From the NCBI GenBank assembly GCA_963716085.1, contig OY970288.1, positions 2,170,001 through 2,234,000 of the forward strand: a DNA stretch of 64,000 nucleotides, read 5' to 3'. The position numbers and the translations under genes are program-made. Below, one piece after another: positions 43,056 to 51,789 of this stretch. The notes below the pieces were generated by a model. It was not told the DNA's origin. It worked only from the letters and a program-made list of their open reading frames with translations, and did no database searches. The stretch is from Persicitalea sp963716085. GTDB taxonomy: Bacteria > Bacteroidota > Bacteroidia > Cytophagales > Spirosomataceae. Numbering within the stretch: the stretch's first letter is position 1; each line of letters begins with the position of its first letter.

Positions 43056-44438
43056 ATGCAAATTAAAGAAAACCTAAAAGCTGCCGACCTCCAACCAAAA
43101 CTCGACCGCCTGTGGCAATTGTCCGGCGAAAAAATCAACCTCCTCAACAAGAATTACGACCCCGCCAAGGGGTCTCCCGTCTTCACCGTCAAAGGCAAGT
43201 ACACCACGCGTGGCTGGACCGAATGGACCGAAGGCTTCCGCTACGGGGCCGAGGTGCTGCAATTCGACGCCACGGGCAATGAGTCTTTTCTGAAAGCCGC
43301 TAAGGAGCACACCGTCAAGCAGATGGCCTCGCACGTGGGTCACTTTGGGGTGCACGACCACGGCTTCAACAACGTGAGTACCTACGGCAATCTGCTGCGG
43401 CTGATGAATGAAGGCCGGATCGAGGAGAACGAGTGGGAGCGTAACTTTTACGAACTCGCCCTCAAACTATCCGGGGCCGTGCAGGCCAAGCGCTGGACGC
43501 CCATTAAAGGCGGGGGTGGTTTCATCCATTCATTCAACGGCCCGCACTCCTTGTTCGTCGACACCATCCGCTCGGTGCGGGCGGTGATGGCTTCTCATTT
43601 GTTGGGCCATAGTCTGATGGGCGAAAATGACTTGAAGACCAGCTTGCTTGAGCGTGGAATTCAGCACTCTTTGGCTACGGCTAAATACTCGCTTTATTAT
43701 AATGAAGGCCGCGACATTTACGAAGAGTGGGGCCGCGCGGCGCACGAATCCATTTTCAACGTCAACGACGGCAACTACCGCTGTCCCAACACGCAGCAGG
43801 GTTATTCCGGCTTCACGACCTGGACGCGCGGCCTGGCCTGGGCGATGGTCGGTTTTCCCGAGCAACTTGAAACGCTGGCTTATTTCTCCGACGAGGAACT
43901 GGTTCCTTTGGGAGGGCGCGAATCGGTGGAGCAAATTTTTCTGAAAGCCGCCCGCGCCACCAACGACTTTTTCATCGACCATACTTCCGCCGACGGGATT
44001 ACCTACTGGGACGCTGGTGCGCCGGAACTCTACAAGCTTGGAGACTACACCCAGAAAAAATCCGACCCCCATAACGACTACGAACCCATCGACAGCTCCG
44101 CCGCCGCCATCGGTGCGCAAGGGTTGCTCAGGTTGGGTAAATACTTAAAGGATAAAGGCCAAACCGAAGATGGCAACCGCTACTGGCAAGCCGGACTCAC
44201 CACGCTGGACACGCTTTTCGACGAGCCGTACCTGTCCACCGACCCAAAACACGAGGGCCTGATTCTGCACTCGGTTTACCACCATCCCAACGGCTGGGAC
44301 CACATCCCCGAAGGTCAAAAAGTACCCTGCGGCGAGTCCAGCATGTGGGGCGACTACCACGCCCGCGAAGCCGCGCTGTACTTGCAGCGTATCATTAAGG
44401 ATGAGCCTTATTACGCTTATTTGGGAGCGGTGAAGTAG
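43056..44438 (+). CDS. GH88-like (unsaturated glucuronyl hydrolase fold) glycosidase
   Basis: 460 residues, no signal peptide, so cytosolic. It has the (alpha/alpha)6 barrel features of GH88/GH105 enzymes: 'GWTEWTEGFRYGAEVLQF', 'FGVHDHGFNNVSTYGN', 'YSGFTTWTRGLAWAM', 'SDPHNDYEPIDSSAAAIGAQG'. These enzymes act on unsaturated uronyl residues by hydration; whether this one does is not proven, since 'HDHGF' replaces the usual 'HDLGF'. It starts a cluster of isomerase, oxidoreductase, SDR and MFS genes on the same strand, implying intracellular use of an imported glycoside. Confidence 0.8.
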   Translation: MQIKENLKAADLQPKLDRLWQLSGEKINLLNKNYDPAKGSPVFTVKGKYTTRGWTEWTEGFRYGAEVLQFDATGNESFLKAAKEHTVKQMASHVGHFGVHDHGFNNVSTYGNLLRLMNEGRIEENEWERNFYELALKLSGAVQAKRWTPIKGGGGFIHSFNGPHSLFVDTIRSVRAVMASHLLGHSLMGENDLKTSLLERGIQHSLATAKYSLYYNEGRDIYEEWGRAAHESIFNVNDGNYRCPNTQQGYSGFTTWTRGLAWAMVGFPEQLETLAYFSDEELVPLGGRESVEQIFLKAARATNDFFIDHTSADGITYWDAGAPELYKLGDYTQKKSDPHNDYEPIDSSAAAIGAQGLLRLGKYLKDKGQTEDGNRYWQAGLTTLDTLFDEPYLSTDPKHEGLILHSVYHHPNGWDHIPEGQKVPCGESSMWGDYHAREAALYLQRIIKDEPYYAYLGAVK

Positions 44439-44439
44439 G

Positions 44440-44628
44440 TTTTTAGGTATTAGGTTATTAGGTCTTAGCGGGGCGCCCCGTGGCGTCATTAAGTTTTGTA
44501 AAATCTGAATAATGTCTTTTCCGAAATAGCTTTTGCTGACTGACTCCATAGTACTTCTCCCGAACTATTTTATCGAACGTCCATTTCTCCCTAACAACCT
44601 AACAACCTAACAACCTAACAACCTATTA
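44440..44628. repeat. Stop-to-start imperfect inverted repeat
   Basis: Left words TTAGGTATTAGGTTATTAGG (44453 backwards and on) begin right after the GH88 stop. Right side is four CCTAACAA units (44590-44625) ending 3 bp before the next ATG. Arms are complementary with a few mismatches. A GGGGCGCCCC palindrome lies inside (44470-44479). Confidence 0.55.
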
Positions 44629-45444
44629 ATGAACCTCGACCGCTGCTGCATCCACACCATCACTACCAAACCCTGGTCGCTCAATGAGTCCGTGGAGCAT
44701 TACGCGGCTGCTGGCGTGAAGGGCATCAGCGTATGGCAAAATGCGGTCGAAGGCATGACCCACGCCCAGGCGGGCGATTTAATTCGCAAAAATGGGCTGG
44801 ACGTAGTGTCCTACGTTCGGGGCGGGTTTTTCCCCCATACCAGTGCGGAGGGACGCACCAAGGCCATCGAGGATAATAAAAGACTGGTCGAGGAAGCCGC
44901 CGCGCTGGGCGCACCGCTGATTGTTTTGGTGTGCGGTGCATCACCTGACCAAACGCTTGAAACTTCCCGGGCGCAAATCCAGGCCGGCATCGAAGCCCTA
45001 CTTCCTCTGGCCGAGCAACTCAACGTCAAACTAGCCATTGAGCCTTTACATCCGATGTACGCTGCCGACCGCTCGGCGATCAATACGTTGGCGCAAGCCA
45101 ACGATATGTCGGAAGCCATCGGCTCGCCCTTTGTAGGGGTGGCCGTGGACGTGTACCACCTTTGGTGGGAACCCAATCTGGAAGCCGAAATCAGGCGCTG
45201 CGGCAAGAACGACCATCTACTGGCCTACCACGTTTGCGACTGGAAGGTAAACACGGGCGATATGCTCAACGACCGCGGCCTGATGGGCGAAGGCTGCATC
45301 GACATCAAGAAAATCAGCAATTGGGTCGACGCCACGGGTTTCGACGGCTACGTAGAAGTCGAAATTTTCTCCAATATCTACTGGCAACAAGACCAGCAGG
45401 AGTTTCTGGGGAAAATCGTGGAGGCGTTCGGGGAGAAAGTGTGA
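44629..45444 (+). CDS. Sugar phosphate isomerase/epimerase (xylose-isomerase-like TIM barrel)
   Basis: 271 residues. Xylose-isomerase-like TIM barrel with metal ligands in 'LAIEPLHPMY' (Glu), 'VGVAVDVYHLWWEPN' (Asp, His), 'YHVCDWKV' (Asp), 'GYVEVEIFS' (Glu). Such proteins isomerise or epimerise (often keto-) sugars or inositol derivatives. No signal peptide. Second gene of the 43-49 kb cluster; the start is chosen because a word repeat ends at this ATG. Confidence 0.87.
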   Translation: MNLDRCCIHTITTKPWSLNESVEHYAAAGVKGISVWQNAVEGMTHAQAGDLIRKNGLDVVSYVRGGFFPHTSAEGRTKAIEDNKRLVEEAAALGAPLIVLVCGASPDQTLETSRAQIQAGIEALLPLAEQLNVKLAIEPLHPMYAADRSAINTLAQANDMSEAIGSPFVGVAVDVYHLWWEPNLEAEIRRCGKNDHLLAYHVCDWKVNTGDMLNDRGLMGEGCIDIKKISNWVDATGFDGYVEVEIFSNIYWQQDQQEFLGKIVEAFGEKV

Positions 45445-45461
45445 GGGGGCTATTAGCGGTC

Positions 45462-45624
45462 GGCCATCGGCTTTCGGCTTGTTTTTAAGCAAAAAGCAGA
45501 GCCAGAGAAGAAATAAGCCCAGCCCTAAATCATCAAATAAATAATTGTAAAGCATTTAAATAATCACATAAACAAAAGGCCGAGAGCCGAGAGCGGTGCG
45601 CCGCCCGGCCGAAAGCCGATAGCC
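45462..45624. repeat. Stop-to-start inverted repeat, GGCTTTCGGC family
   Basis: GGCCATCGGCTTTCGGC (45462-45478) against GCCGAAAGCCGATAGCC (45608-45624): 16 of 17 pairs. The left arm is 18 bp after the isomerase stop, the right arm ends 3 bp before the Gfo/Idh ATG. The same GCCGAAAGCC words precede araD and DUF819. Confidence 0.75.
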
Positions 45625-45627
45625 AAA

Positions 45628-46773
45628 ATGAAAACACATACCATAGGAATAATCATGAACGGCGTCACGGGACGCATGGGTACCAACCAGCACCTCCTCC
45701 GCTCAATCAAGGCCATTCGCGAGCAGGGCGGGGTGAAACTCTCCGCCGACGAGGTCATCATGCCGGATCCTATTTTAGTCGGTCGGAATGAATCAAAATT
45801 AAAAGCTTTGTGCGAGCGCTCGGGCGTTGAGAAATACACTACTGACCTGGATTCGGTGATTAACGATCCGCACTACCAAATCTATTTCGACTCGCAGGTG
45901 ACGGGTCGTCGCGCGGCGGCGGTGAAGAAGGCCATCGAAGCCGGGAAGAATATTTATTGCGAAAAACCCACGGGCACTTCGGTGGAAGAAGCGCTGGAAT
46001 TGTACGAAATCTGCACCAAAGCCGGACTCAAAAACGGAGTCGTGCAGGACAAGCTTTGGCTACCCGGCATGTTGAAGTTAAAGCGCCTAATGGAAAATGA
46101 TTTCTTCGGCGAGATTCTGTCGGTGCGCGGCGAATTTGGCTATTGGGTGTTCGAGGGCCACAGCGTTCCGGCGCAGCGGCCTTCCTGGAACTATCGCAAA
46201 GAGGACGACGGCGGGATCATCGTCGATATGCTCTGTCACTGGCGCTACGTGCTGGATCATCTGTTCGGCAAAGTAAAGGCCGTTTCCTGTCTGGGCGCTA
46301 CCCACATCGAGGAACGCATCGACGAGCAGGGTAAGCCCTACAAGGCCACTGCTGATGACGCCTGCTACGCCACGTTTGAGCTGGAAGGCGGGGTCATCGC
46401 CCAGTTCAACTCCTCCTGGACAACGCGCGTACGCCGCGACGACCTGCTCACGCTACACGTGGACGGTACCAAGGGCTCGGCCGTGGCTGGACTCCGCGAG
46501 TGCGTCACGCAACACTACGGCAACACGCCCAAGCCCGTTTGGAACCCCGACATCAAGCAACCTATCGATTTCTTCGAGGGCTGGTCCGAAGTACCCGAAC
46601 AAGAAATTTTCGACAACGCTTTCAAGGCACAATGGGAGCTTTTCTTGAAACATATCGTCAAAGACACGCCCTTCCCCTGGGATCTGAAAGAGGGTGCCAA
46701 GGGCGTACAACTCGCCGAAAAAGGGATCGAAAGCTGGGAGAAGCGGTGTTGGGTAGATATTGAGGAATTATGA
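45628..46773 (+). CDS. Gfo/Idh/MocA family sugar oxidoreductase
   Basis: 381 residues. N-terminal Rossmann domain ('GIIMNGVTGRMGTNQHL', then 'YCEKPTGTSVEEAL' with the EKP motif), C-terminal Gfo/Idh/MocA alpha/beta domain ('YWVFEGHSVPAQRPSWNYR', 'GGIIVDMLCHWRYVLDHLFG' with the catalytic His/Asp region). NAD(P)-dependent oxidation of a sugar or inositol hydroxyl. Overlaps the SDR gene by 4 bp (ATGA). Substrate unknown. Confidence 0.92.
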   Translation: MKTHTIGIIMNGVTGRMGTNQHLLRSIKAIREQGGVKLSADEVIMPDPILVGRNESKLKALCERSGVEKYTTDLDSVINDPHYQIYFDSQVTGRRAAAVKKAIEAGKNIYCEKPTGTSVEEALELYEICTKAGLKNGVVQDKLWLPGMLKLKRLMENDFFGEILSVRGEFGYWVFEGHSVPAQRPSWNYRKEDDGGIIVDMLCHWRYVLDHLFGKVKAVSCLGATHIEERIDEQGKPYKATADDACYATFELEGGVIAQFNSSWTTRVRRDDLLTLHVDGTKGSAVAGLRECVTQHYGNTPKPVWNPDIKQPIDFFEGWSEVPEQEIFDNAFKAQWELFLKHIVKDTPFPWDLKEGAKGVQLAEKGIESWEKRCWVDIEEL

Positions 46774-47537
46774 AAACAGCCTTAATCACCGGCGGCAGCC
46801 GAGGAATTGGTCTGGGAATCGCGCAATGTTTAGCGCGGGAGGGCTACGACATTGCCATCAATGGGGTACGCCCGCAAGAACTGGTTGAAGATACCCTCAA
46901 CGACCTTCGTGAGTTGGGTGTGAAGGCCGTCTACTGCCAGGGGAGCATCGCGTCGGCCGACGATCGGGCGCGAATTGTGGAGGAGGCCTACGAAAAACTG
47001 GGTGGGCTCAACGTGCTGGTCAACAACGCAGGCATTGCACCCAAACAGCGCCTCGACTTACTCAACACGACACCTGAAAGTTTTCGCGATTTGCTGGACA
47101 CCAACCTGGAAGGCCCTTTTTTCTTAACTCAAGCCATTGCAAACCGAATGGCTAACGAAAAGGAATCCAATCCTGATTTTCAGGGCACGATCATCTTTGT
47201 AACGTCCATATCCGCAACGGTCGCCTCCATCAATCGGGCTGAGTATTGCGTTTCAAAAGCTGGACTCGCCATGACGGCGGCGCTTTTTGCCGTAAAAATG
47301 GCCGAAGTCGACATCCCGGTGTTTGAAGTACGTCCCGGTGTAATCGCCACCGACATGACTTCGAAAGTACAAGGCAAATACGACCAGCTTTTCGAAGGCG
47401 GCATGGCCCTGCAACCGCGTTGGGGTACACCCGACGACGTGGGTAAAGCCGTCGCCTCGCTCGTACGCGGCGATTTTCCTTATTCGACCGGACAAGTCAT
47501 TCACGTGGATGGCGGCATGCTGATCGACCGCTTGTAA
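46770..47537 (+). CDS. Short-chain dehydrogenase/reductase (3-oxoacyl-ACP reductase-like)
   Basis: 255 residues, classical SDR: 'TGGSRGIGLGIAQ' cofactor motif (8-20), 'NNAGIAP' , catalytic Ser in 'FVTSISATVASI' and Tyr/Lys in 'AEYCVSKAGLAM', C-terminal 'STGQVIHVDGGMLIDR'. It is labelled FabG-like by similarity, but in this cluster it more likely reduces or oxidises a keto sugar. Translationally coupled to the Gfo/Idh gene by an ATGA overlap. Confidence 0.93.
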   Translation: MKTALITGGSRGIGLGIAQCLAREGYDIAINGVRPQELVEDTLNDLRELGVKAVYCQGSIASADDRARIVEEAYEKLGGLNVLVNNAGIAPKQRLDLLNTTPESFRDLLDTNLEGPFFLTQAIANRMANEKESNPDFQGTIIFVTSISATVASINRAEYCVSKAGLAMTAALFAVKMAEVDIPVFEVRPGVIATDMTSKVQGKYDQLFEGGMALQPRWGTPDDVGKAVASLVRGDFPYSTGQVIHVDGGMLIDRL

Positions 47538-47572
47538 GGGAGTTCATGACGGCACCGCTCGTGCGGTTCAAA

Positions 47573-47665
47573 GTTTATGAGTTTAAAGTCCGGTAGTGAG
47601 AAATTTTTCTCGCTGCTAACACTTTGAGATTCAAACTTTGAACTTTGAACTTTAAACTCATAAAC
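47573..47665. repeat. Perfect 17-bp stop-to-start inverted repeat
   Basis: GTTTATGAGTTTAAAGT (47573-47589) and ACTTTAAACTCATAAAC (47649-47665) are perfectly complementary; the right side is preceded by TTTGAACTTTGAAC words. A smaller GAGAAA/TTTCTC dyad lies in the loop. The right arm ends 9 bp before the MFS ATG. Confidence 0.8.
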
Positions 47666-47674
47666 TCAAATACC

Positions 47675-48910
47675 ATGACGCCCAACACCCCCCAAGCCTC
47701 CGTCATTTCCCAACTCCTCAAAATCCCGGTACTCGTCGCGGCCTTGGGATACATGGTGGATATGTACGACCTGTTTCTGTTCAGCGTCGTGCGGGTGCCG
47801 AGCCTACAGGAACTAGGTGTGTCGGGCGACCAGCTCTTGCCCGAAGGAATCACACTGCTCAACTGGCAGATGGCCGGGCTACTGATCGGTGGCGTTCTGT
47901 GGGGTGTCTTGGGCGATAAGCGGGGACGTCTGTCGGTGCTGTTCGGCTCGATCATTATGTACTCGCTGGCCAATATCGCCAATGGCTTCGTCAACAGTCT
48001 GGAAATGTACGCTGTGCTGCGCTTTATTGCGGGCGTCGGATTGGCGGGTGAGTTGGGCGCGGGTATTACGCTCGTGACCGAGGTATTGCCCAAGGAAATC
48101 CGTGGCTACGGTACCACACTGGTCGCCACTTTGGGCGTTCTGGGGGCGATTCTGGCTTACTTTGTCGCTGATTTGTTCCAGTGGAGGGTTTCCTACTTTG
48201 TCGGCGGAGGCATGGGACTTACGCTGCTGATTCTCCGCTTTAATGTATTTGAATCGGGCATGTTCCAGCACTTGAAGGATAAAGCCGTGAATCGGGGAGA
48301 CATCCTTAGCATTTTTACCGACGGCACCCGTCTGCGAAAGTACATCATGGCCATCGTGGTCGGCTTGCCCATCTGGTTTGTGGTGGGTATTCTGATTACT
48401 TTTTCCCCTGAGTTTGGCGCGGCCAAAGGGATAGAGGGCGTCAACGCGGGCAAAGCCGTTATGTTTGCATTTACGGGTCAAGTCTTTGGGGACGTTTGTA
48501 GCGGATTATTGAGCCAATACCTCAAAAGCCGTAAGAAGGTCATTGGATTGTTTATTATCATGTCGGTCGTCATGATGGCGATGTACTTGATGCTACCCGT
48601 ATCGGAAACCTTCTCTTTTTACATGTTATGCGCCTTCCTGGGCTTCTGCAACGGCTACTGGACGCTTTTCATCACCATTGCCGCCGAGCTTTTCGGCACC
48701 AACATTCGCGCCACGGTGGCTACTACCATCCCCAACTTCGTACGGGGCGCCACCATTCCTTTCGCCTCCCTGTTCGTTTGGTTAAAGGGTTCGATGGGCG
48801 TCATTAACGCTGGCCTGGTGCTGGGCGTGGTCGTTGCGGCCATCGCACTACTGGCGCTGGCGTTTATCGAGGAAACCTTTACGAAAGATTTGGATTATGT
48901 GGAACGGTAG
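47675..48910 (+). CDS. MFS transporter
   Basis: 411 residues from ATG 47675, twelve membrane helices in two halves. The loop 2-3 motif is 'GVLWGVLGDKRGR' (GxxxD(K/R)xGR). Closest in style to sugar or organic-acid proton symporters. As last gene of the cluster with the GH88-like enzyme it most likely imports the substrate of that pathway (inference). A TTT/AAAC-rich inverted repeat spans the gap from the SDR stop to this start. Confidence 0.9.
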   Translation: MTPNTPQASVISQLLKIPVLVAALGYMVDMYDLFLFSVVRVPSLQELGVSGDQLLPEGITLLNWQMAGLLIGGVLWGVLGDKRGRLSVLFGSIIMYSLANIANGFVNSLEMYAVLRFIAGVGLAGELGAGITLVTEVLPKEIRGYGTTLVATLGVLGAILAYFVADLFQWRVSYFVGGGMGLTLLILRFNVFESGMFQHLKDKAVNRGDILSIFTDGTRLRKYIMAIVVGLPIWFVVGILITFSPEFGAAKGIEGVNAGKAVMFAFTGQVFGDVCSGLLSQYLKSRKKVIGLFIIMSVVMMAMYLMLPVSETFSFYMLCAFLGFCNGYWTLFITIAAELFGTNIRATVATTIPNFVRGATIPFASLFVWLKGSMGVINAGLVLGVVVAAIALLALAFIEETFTKDLDYVER

Positions 48911-48925
48911 AAGCTGACGATTTTG

Positions 48926-50101
48926 TCATGACCGACCCTTGATTCCCGCCAAAACCTGCTCCGCAAAAGCCCGCGCCGTGTTTTCCTCTGCCAGTAGCTT
49001 GGCGGCTTGTCGGTCAAAACTAATTTCTCCCCGCAACGCCTGCCGTAACGCACTACAAATCGCAGAAGGCGATTCCGAATCCAGCGTAATTCCCAGTTGC
49101 TGAGACTCCACCAAATTTCCCAGATAACCAAAATCCGAAGATATGACCGGCTTGCGGGACAGCGCCGCTCTAACGACGATCGAACTCATGCCGATGTGTC
49201 TCTGGTAGAGTGTCAAGACAAAATCTGAGAGCGTAAAGAGAGTCTGAATGGCGGCTCCTTTGAGCGTATCGAACTGGCAGATGATTTGTGCTTCAGTATT
49301 CATGCCAGCAATCTTGGTTTCGACCGTATGCCGAAAATCTTCCCCGATAGGACCAGCCAACAATAAAGTCACGTGTTTGCTTTCCTCCTGTGAGAGCATG
49401 GCAAGGGCATCCAGAACGGGCTCGATTCCCTTCCTGTCGTCCAAATAACCAAATAGTAGAAACACTTTGCGGGAATCCTCGATGCCCAGCCGCTGTTTCT
49501 GCGCTTCCGCCTGGTCGGACGTTATGACATAGTTCTTCACCGGGTCGCTGAGCGGTAGTACCTTGGTGCCGCTCGAAATGGTTTGAATGGTGGGAACCAC
49601 GGATTTATCCAAACAAAAAAGTGTCGCAAATTCTGGATTGGACAAAGCCCGATTCAAGAAGAATTTTTTTCTGAGGATCAGCCCTCTTTCCTTCCAGTTT
49701 GCCGTGATTTTCTGGTGAAAATTAGGCCGAAAATAGATTCCTGAGATAGGACAAGGTGATTTTTTACCCAGCCACAATCCGAGCTGAAACACATCGAAGT
49801 ACATAAGCAGCGCGTGGTCAGGCTGAATTTTATTGGCGTATTTCAAATAAAGATTCCAGCCCGCAAAGGAACGACCGATCATAGAGGCGTCCCTGATGTT
49901 GGCTATTTCCGACTCCGTCAATTCGGTGAATCTGATGCTAGAAGCAGGACTAATTTCGGAAGTGACCTGGGCGGCAAGCCCTCCGGGGGCAACGATGTGA
50001 AGTTCGCCTTCGATTTGCTGGTTGTGCCAGTACTCAATCAAATGAGTGAGGTAGTCAGTGTGGTGTCCGTCGAGGGAGGTGTCGAAAAGCAGTAATTTCA
50101 T
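48926..50101 (-). CDS. Glycosyltransferase family 4-like
   Basis: 391 residues. GT-B fold: N-terminal 'LLLFDTSLDGHHTDYLTHL' and C-terminal glycosyltransferase group 1 domain ('VFLLFGYLDDRKGIEPVLDAL', 'HIGMSSIVVRAALSRKPVISSDFGYLGNLV'). It transfers a nucleotide sugar to an unknown acceptor. Divergent from dinB-like gene over 65 bp. Family call is moderate as the classical EX7E pair is not obvious. Confidence 0.85.
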   Translation of the reverse strand: MKLLLFDTSLDGHHTDYLTHLIEYWHNQQIEGELHIVAPGGLAAQVTSEISPASSIRFTELTESEIANIRDASMIGRSFAGWNLYLKYANKIQPDHALLMYFDVFQLGLWLGKKSPCPISGIYFRPNFHQKITANWKERGLILRKKFFLNRALSNPEFATLFCLDKSVVPTIQTISSGTKVLPLSDPVKNYVITSDQAEAQKQRLGIEDSRKVFLLFGYLDDRKGIEPVLDALAMLSQEESKHVTLLLAGPIGEDFRHTVETKIAGMNTEAQIICQFDTLKGAAIQTLFTLSDFVLTLYQRHIGMSSIVVRAALSRKPVISSDFGYLGNLVESQQLGITLDSESPSAICSALRQALRGEISFDRQAAKLLAEENTARAFAEQVLAGIKGRS

Positions 50102-50166
50102 GCAGTAGCGGCCATCCGGCTTCCTGCCGGAAAAAATGCTAATTTCGGCATTCTATCCCGAAATCT

Positions 50167-50694
50167 ATGAAACACAAAGAAATCGACCCCAAGCCGCAGT
50201 TTTTTGACCGCTATATCAATTTGGTGGATGACATTGATTTGCTCGATGCGTTGGAAGCTCACGCTCCCGAGGCAGTTTTTTCAAACGTGGAAATGTTGGA
50301 AGCACTGGGCGACCAAGTGTACGCACCCGGCAAGTGGACCATCAACGACATCGTTCAACATTGCATCGATACGGAACGGATCATGAGCTATCGCGCCCTG
50401 CGCTTCGCCCGAAATGACCAAACGGCTTTGCCGGGGTTTGCAGAAAACAGCTATGCCCAAAATACCCTGGCCGACCGGCGTAACCTGGAAGATTTGCTGG
50501 ATGAATACGAAATAGTGCGGAAAGCGACCTTGGCGCTATTCAGCAACTTCGATAGGGAAATGTTGATGCGCTCCGGCATAGGGGGGCATTTGAGCAAGAC
50601 ACCGATCTCGGTCGCCGCCTTGGGGTTTATGGTCGTCGGCCACGCGATCCATCACCAAAATATTATCAGCGAGCGGTATTTGCCTCTCCTCTGA
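50167..50694 (+). CDS. DinB family protein
   Basis: 175 residues, four-helix bundle with metal-binding His in 'DIVQHCIDTERIMSYRALR' and 'VGHAIHHQNIISERYLP', as in the DinB/YfiT group. These include thiol-dependent S-transferases and hydrolases, mostly uncharacterised. Starts 66 bp from the divergent glycosyltransferase and converges with the YciE-like gene over a terminator. Confidence 0.88.
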   Translation: MKHKEIDPKPQFFDRYINLVDDIDLLDALEAHAPEAVFSNVEMLEALGDQVYAPGKWTINDIVQHCIDTERIMSYRALRFARNDQTALPGFAENSYAQNTLADRRNLEDLLDEYEIVRKATLALFSNFDREMLMRSGIGGHLSKTPISVAALGFMVVGHAIHHQNIISERYLPLL

Positions 50695-50701
50695 AAAAGC
50701 G

Positions 50702-50731
50702 TAAAAAAACCCGCGCTCAATCGGCACGGGC
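50702..50731 (-). terminator. Terminator of the YciE-like gene
   Basis: CCCGYGC/GCGCGGG stem (50710-50716 and 50724-50730, one mismatch) with a run of seven T on the minus strand. Confidence 0.75.
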
Positions 50732-50760
50732 TTCCTTAAAAATTCAAATGTTGCCTAAGA

Positions 50761-51261
50761 TCAGGCAGCCTCGGCTTTCTTGTTTATTTCTTCGATCGCC
50801 AAATCGTTGAGCGTTTCGTCGGCGTCTTTCTCTTCTTCCAAAGTTTTTGCCAACAGGTCAGCGACCTCTTTGTGTCCGAGTTGAGCGGCGTAGCGGTGCG
50901 CCGTCCCGTAGCCTGTAATCTCGTAGTGCTCTATGCGCTGGGCTTCGGCAATAAGTCCGGCATCCATGACGGCTTGCTCGGCTTTTTCGTCCATGAACGA
51001 GGCGGCTTCCTTGATGATGCCTTCCATCGCCTTGCACTTTTCGCCACCGGGTTTAATACCCATTTTGTTACAAATCTCTTCCAAACGAGCCTTCTGCTCC
51101 TCGGTTTCCTTCAAATGCGAGTTGAAGGCGTCCTTCAGCTTCTGATTGGTAGCTTTATTGACCATTTTTGGCAACGCCGCAATGATTTGCGATTCTGCGC
51201 TGTAAAGATCTTTTACTTGATGCTCTAACAGGTCCTGTAGGTTTTTCAGTTTATCAGCCAT
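50761..51261 (-). CDS. Ferritin-like YciE/YciF (DUF892) family protein
   Basis: 166 residues, all-helical, ferritin-like. Carboxylate/His ligands in 'LYSAESQIIAALP', 'EEQKARLEEI', 'AEAQRIEHYEITGYGTAHRYA', 'LEEEKDADETLNDLA'. This family (YciE/YciF) is induced by stress in enterobacteria; the metal centre and reaction are uncertain. Single gene on the minus strand between DinB and the thioredoxin-like SelT/Rdx gene. Confidence 0.93.
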   Translation of the reverse strand: MADKLKNLQDLLEHQVKDLYSAESQIIAALPKMVNKATNQKLKDAFNSHLKETEEQKARLEEICNKMGIKPGGEKCKAMEGIIKEAASFMDEKAEQAVMDAGLIAEAQRIEHYEITGYGTAHRYAAQLGHKEVADLLAKTLEEEKDADETLNDLAIEEINKKAEAA

Positions 51262-51519
51262 AATGTTTAGGGTATTTTAAGTTAAAATTTTCTTTCAGCA
51301 TCCCTGTGACACTGATACCCTATCCGGCTAAATAATCAGTCCGGTGGCCGACATTAAGCCTGCTTGTCTTCAAGACGGAGCGGTAATATTTGTTTAACAA
51401 ATTACTGTTGAACAAGTTATGATCCGCCCAAAGATTTCAGAAGAATGCGAATCGCTTGAGCGCAAAGTGGCGAACACTCCCCACTTTCAAGGAGAATTTG
51501 CCCAGTACCGCCCACAACC

Positions 51520-51789
51520 CTACTTTCGATCGCTGTGTCCAAGCGATTTTCCCGGCGAAATCACATCCCGAACGAGTTGCTTGATTTCCTTAGGCTCAGG
51601 AAAGCGCCCTTCGCGCTTCCGATCCCACAGGATTTCGTCGCCCAGCGTGATCGAGAATTGTCCGGCCACCTCGGCGGGTCGCAGCAACACGCCCAAACGT
51701 TCCTCCGAAAACGTGGTCAGCAACTCCTGCGCCAGCCAAGCCGCCCGCAACAGCCAGCCGCACTTAGGACAGTATTCGATGGTGATCAT
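51520..51789 (-). CDS. SelT/SelW/SelH (Rdx) family thioredoxin-fold protein
   Basis: 89 residues. Thioredoxin-like fold with the redox 'CPKCGW' motif at residues 7-12 (Cys in place of selenocysteine) and the Rdx-type end 'ILWDRKREGRFPEPKEIKQLVRD'. Start overlaps the mnmA stop by 4 bp (ATGA), so it is coupled to mnmA and could supply or guard thiol chemistry during tRNA thiolation (inference from position only). Confidence 0.88.
   Translation of the reverse strand: MITIEYCPKCGWLLRAAWLAQELLTTFSEERLGVLLRPAEVAGQFSITLGDEILWDRKREGRFPEPKEIKQLVRDVISPGKSLGHSDRK

Noticed and set aside
44590..44625. CCTAACAA array considered as a CRISPR or telomere-like repeat
   Set aside because: Units are 8 bp with no spacers, only four copies, and no cas genes are in the window.
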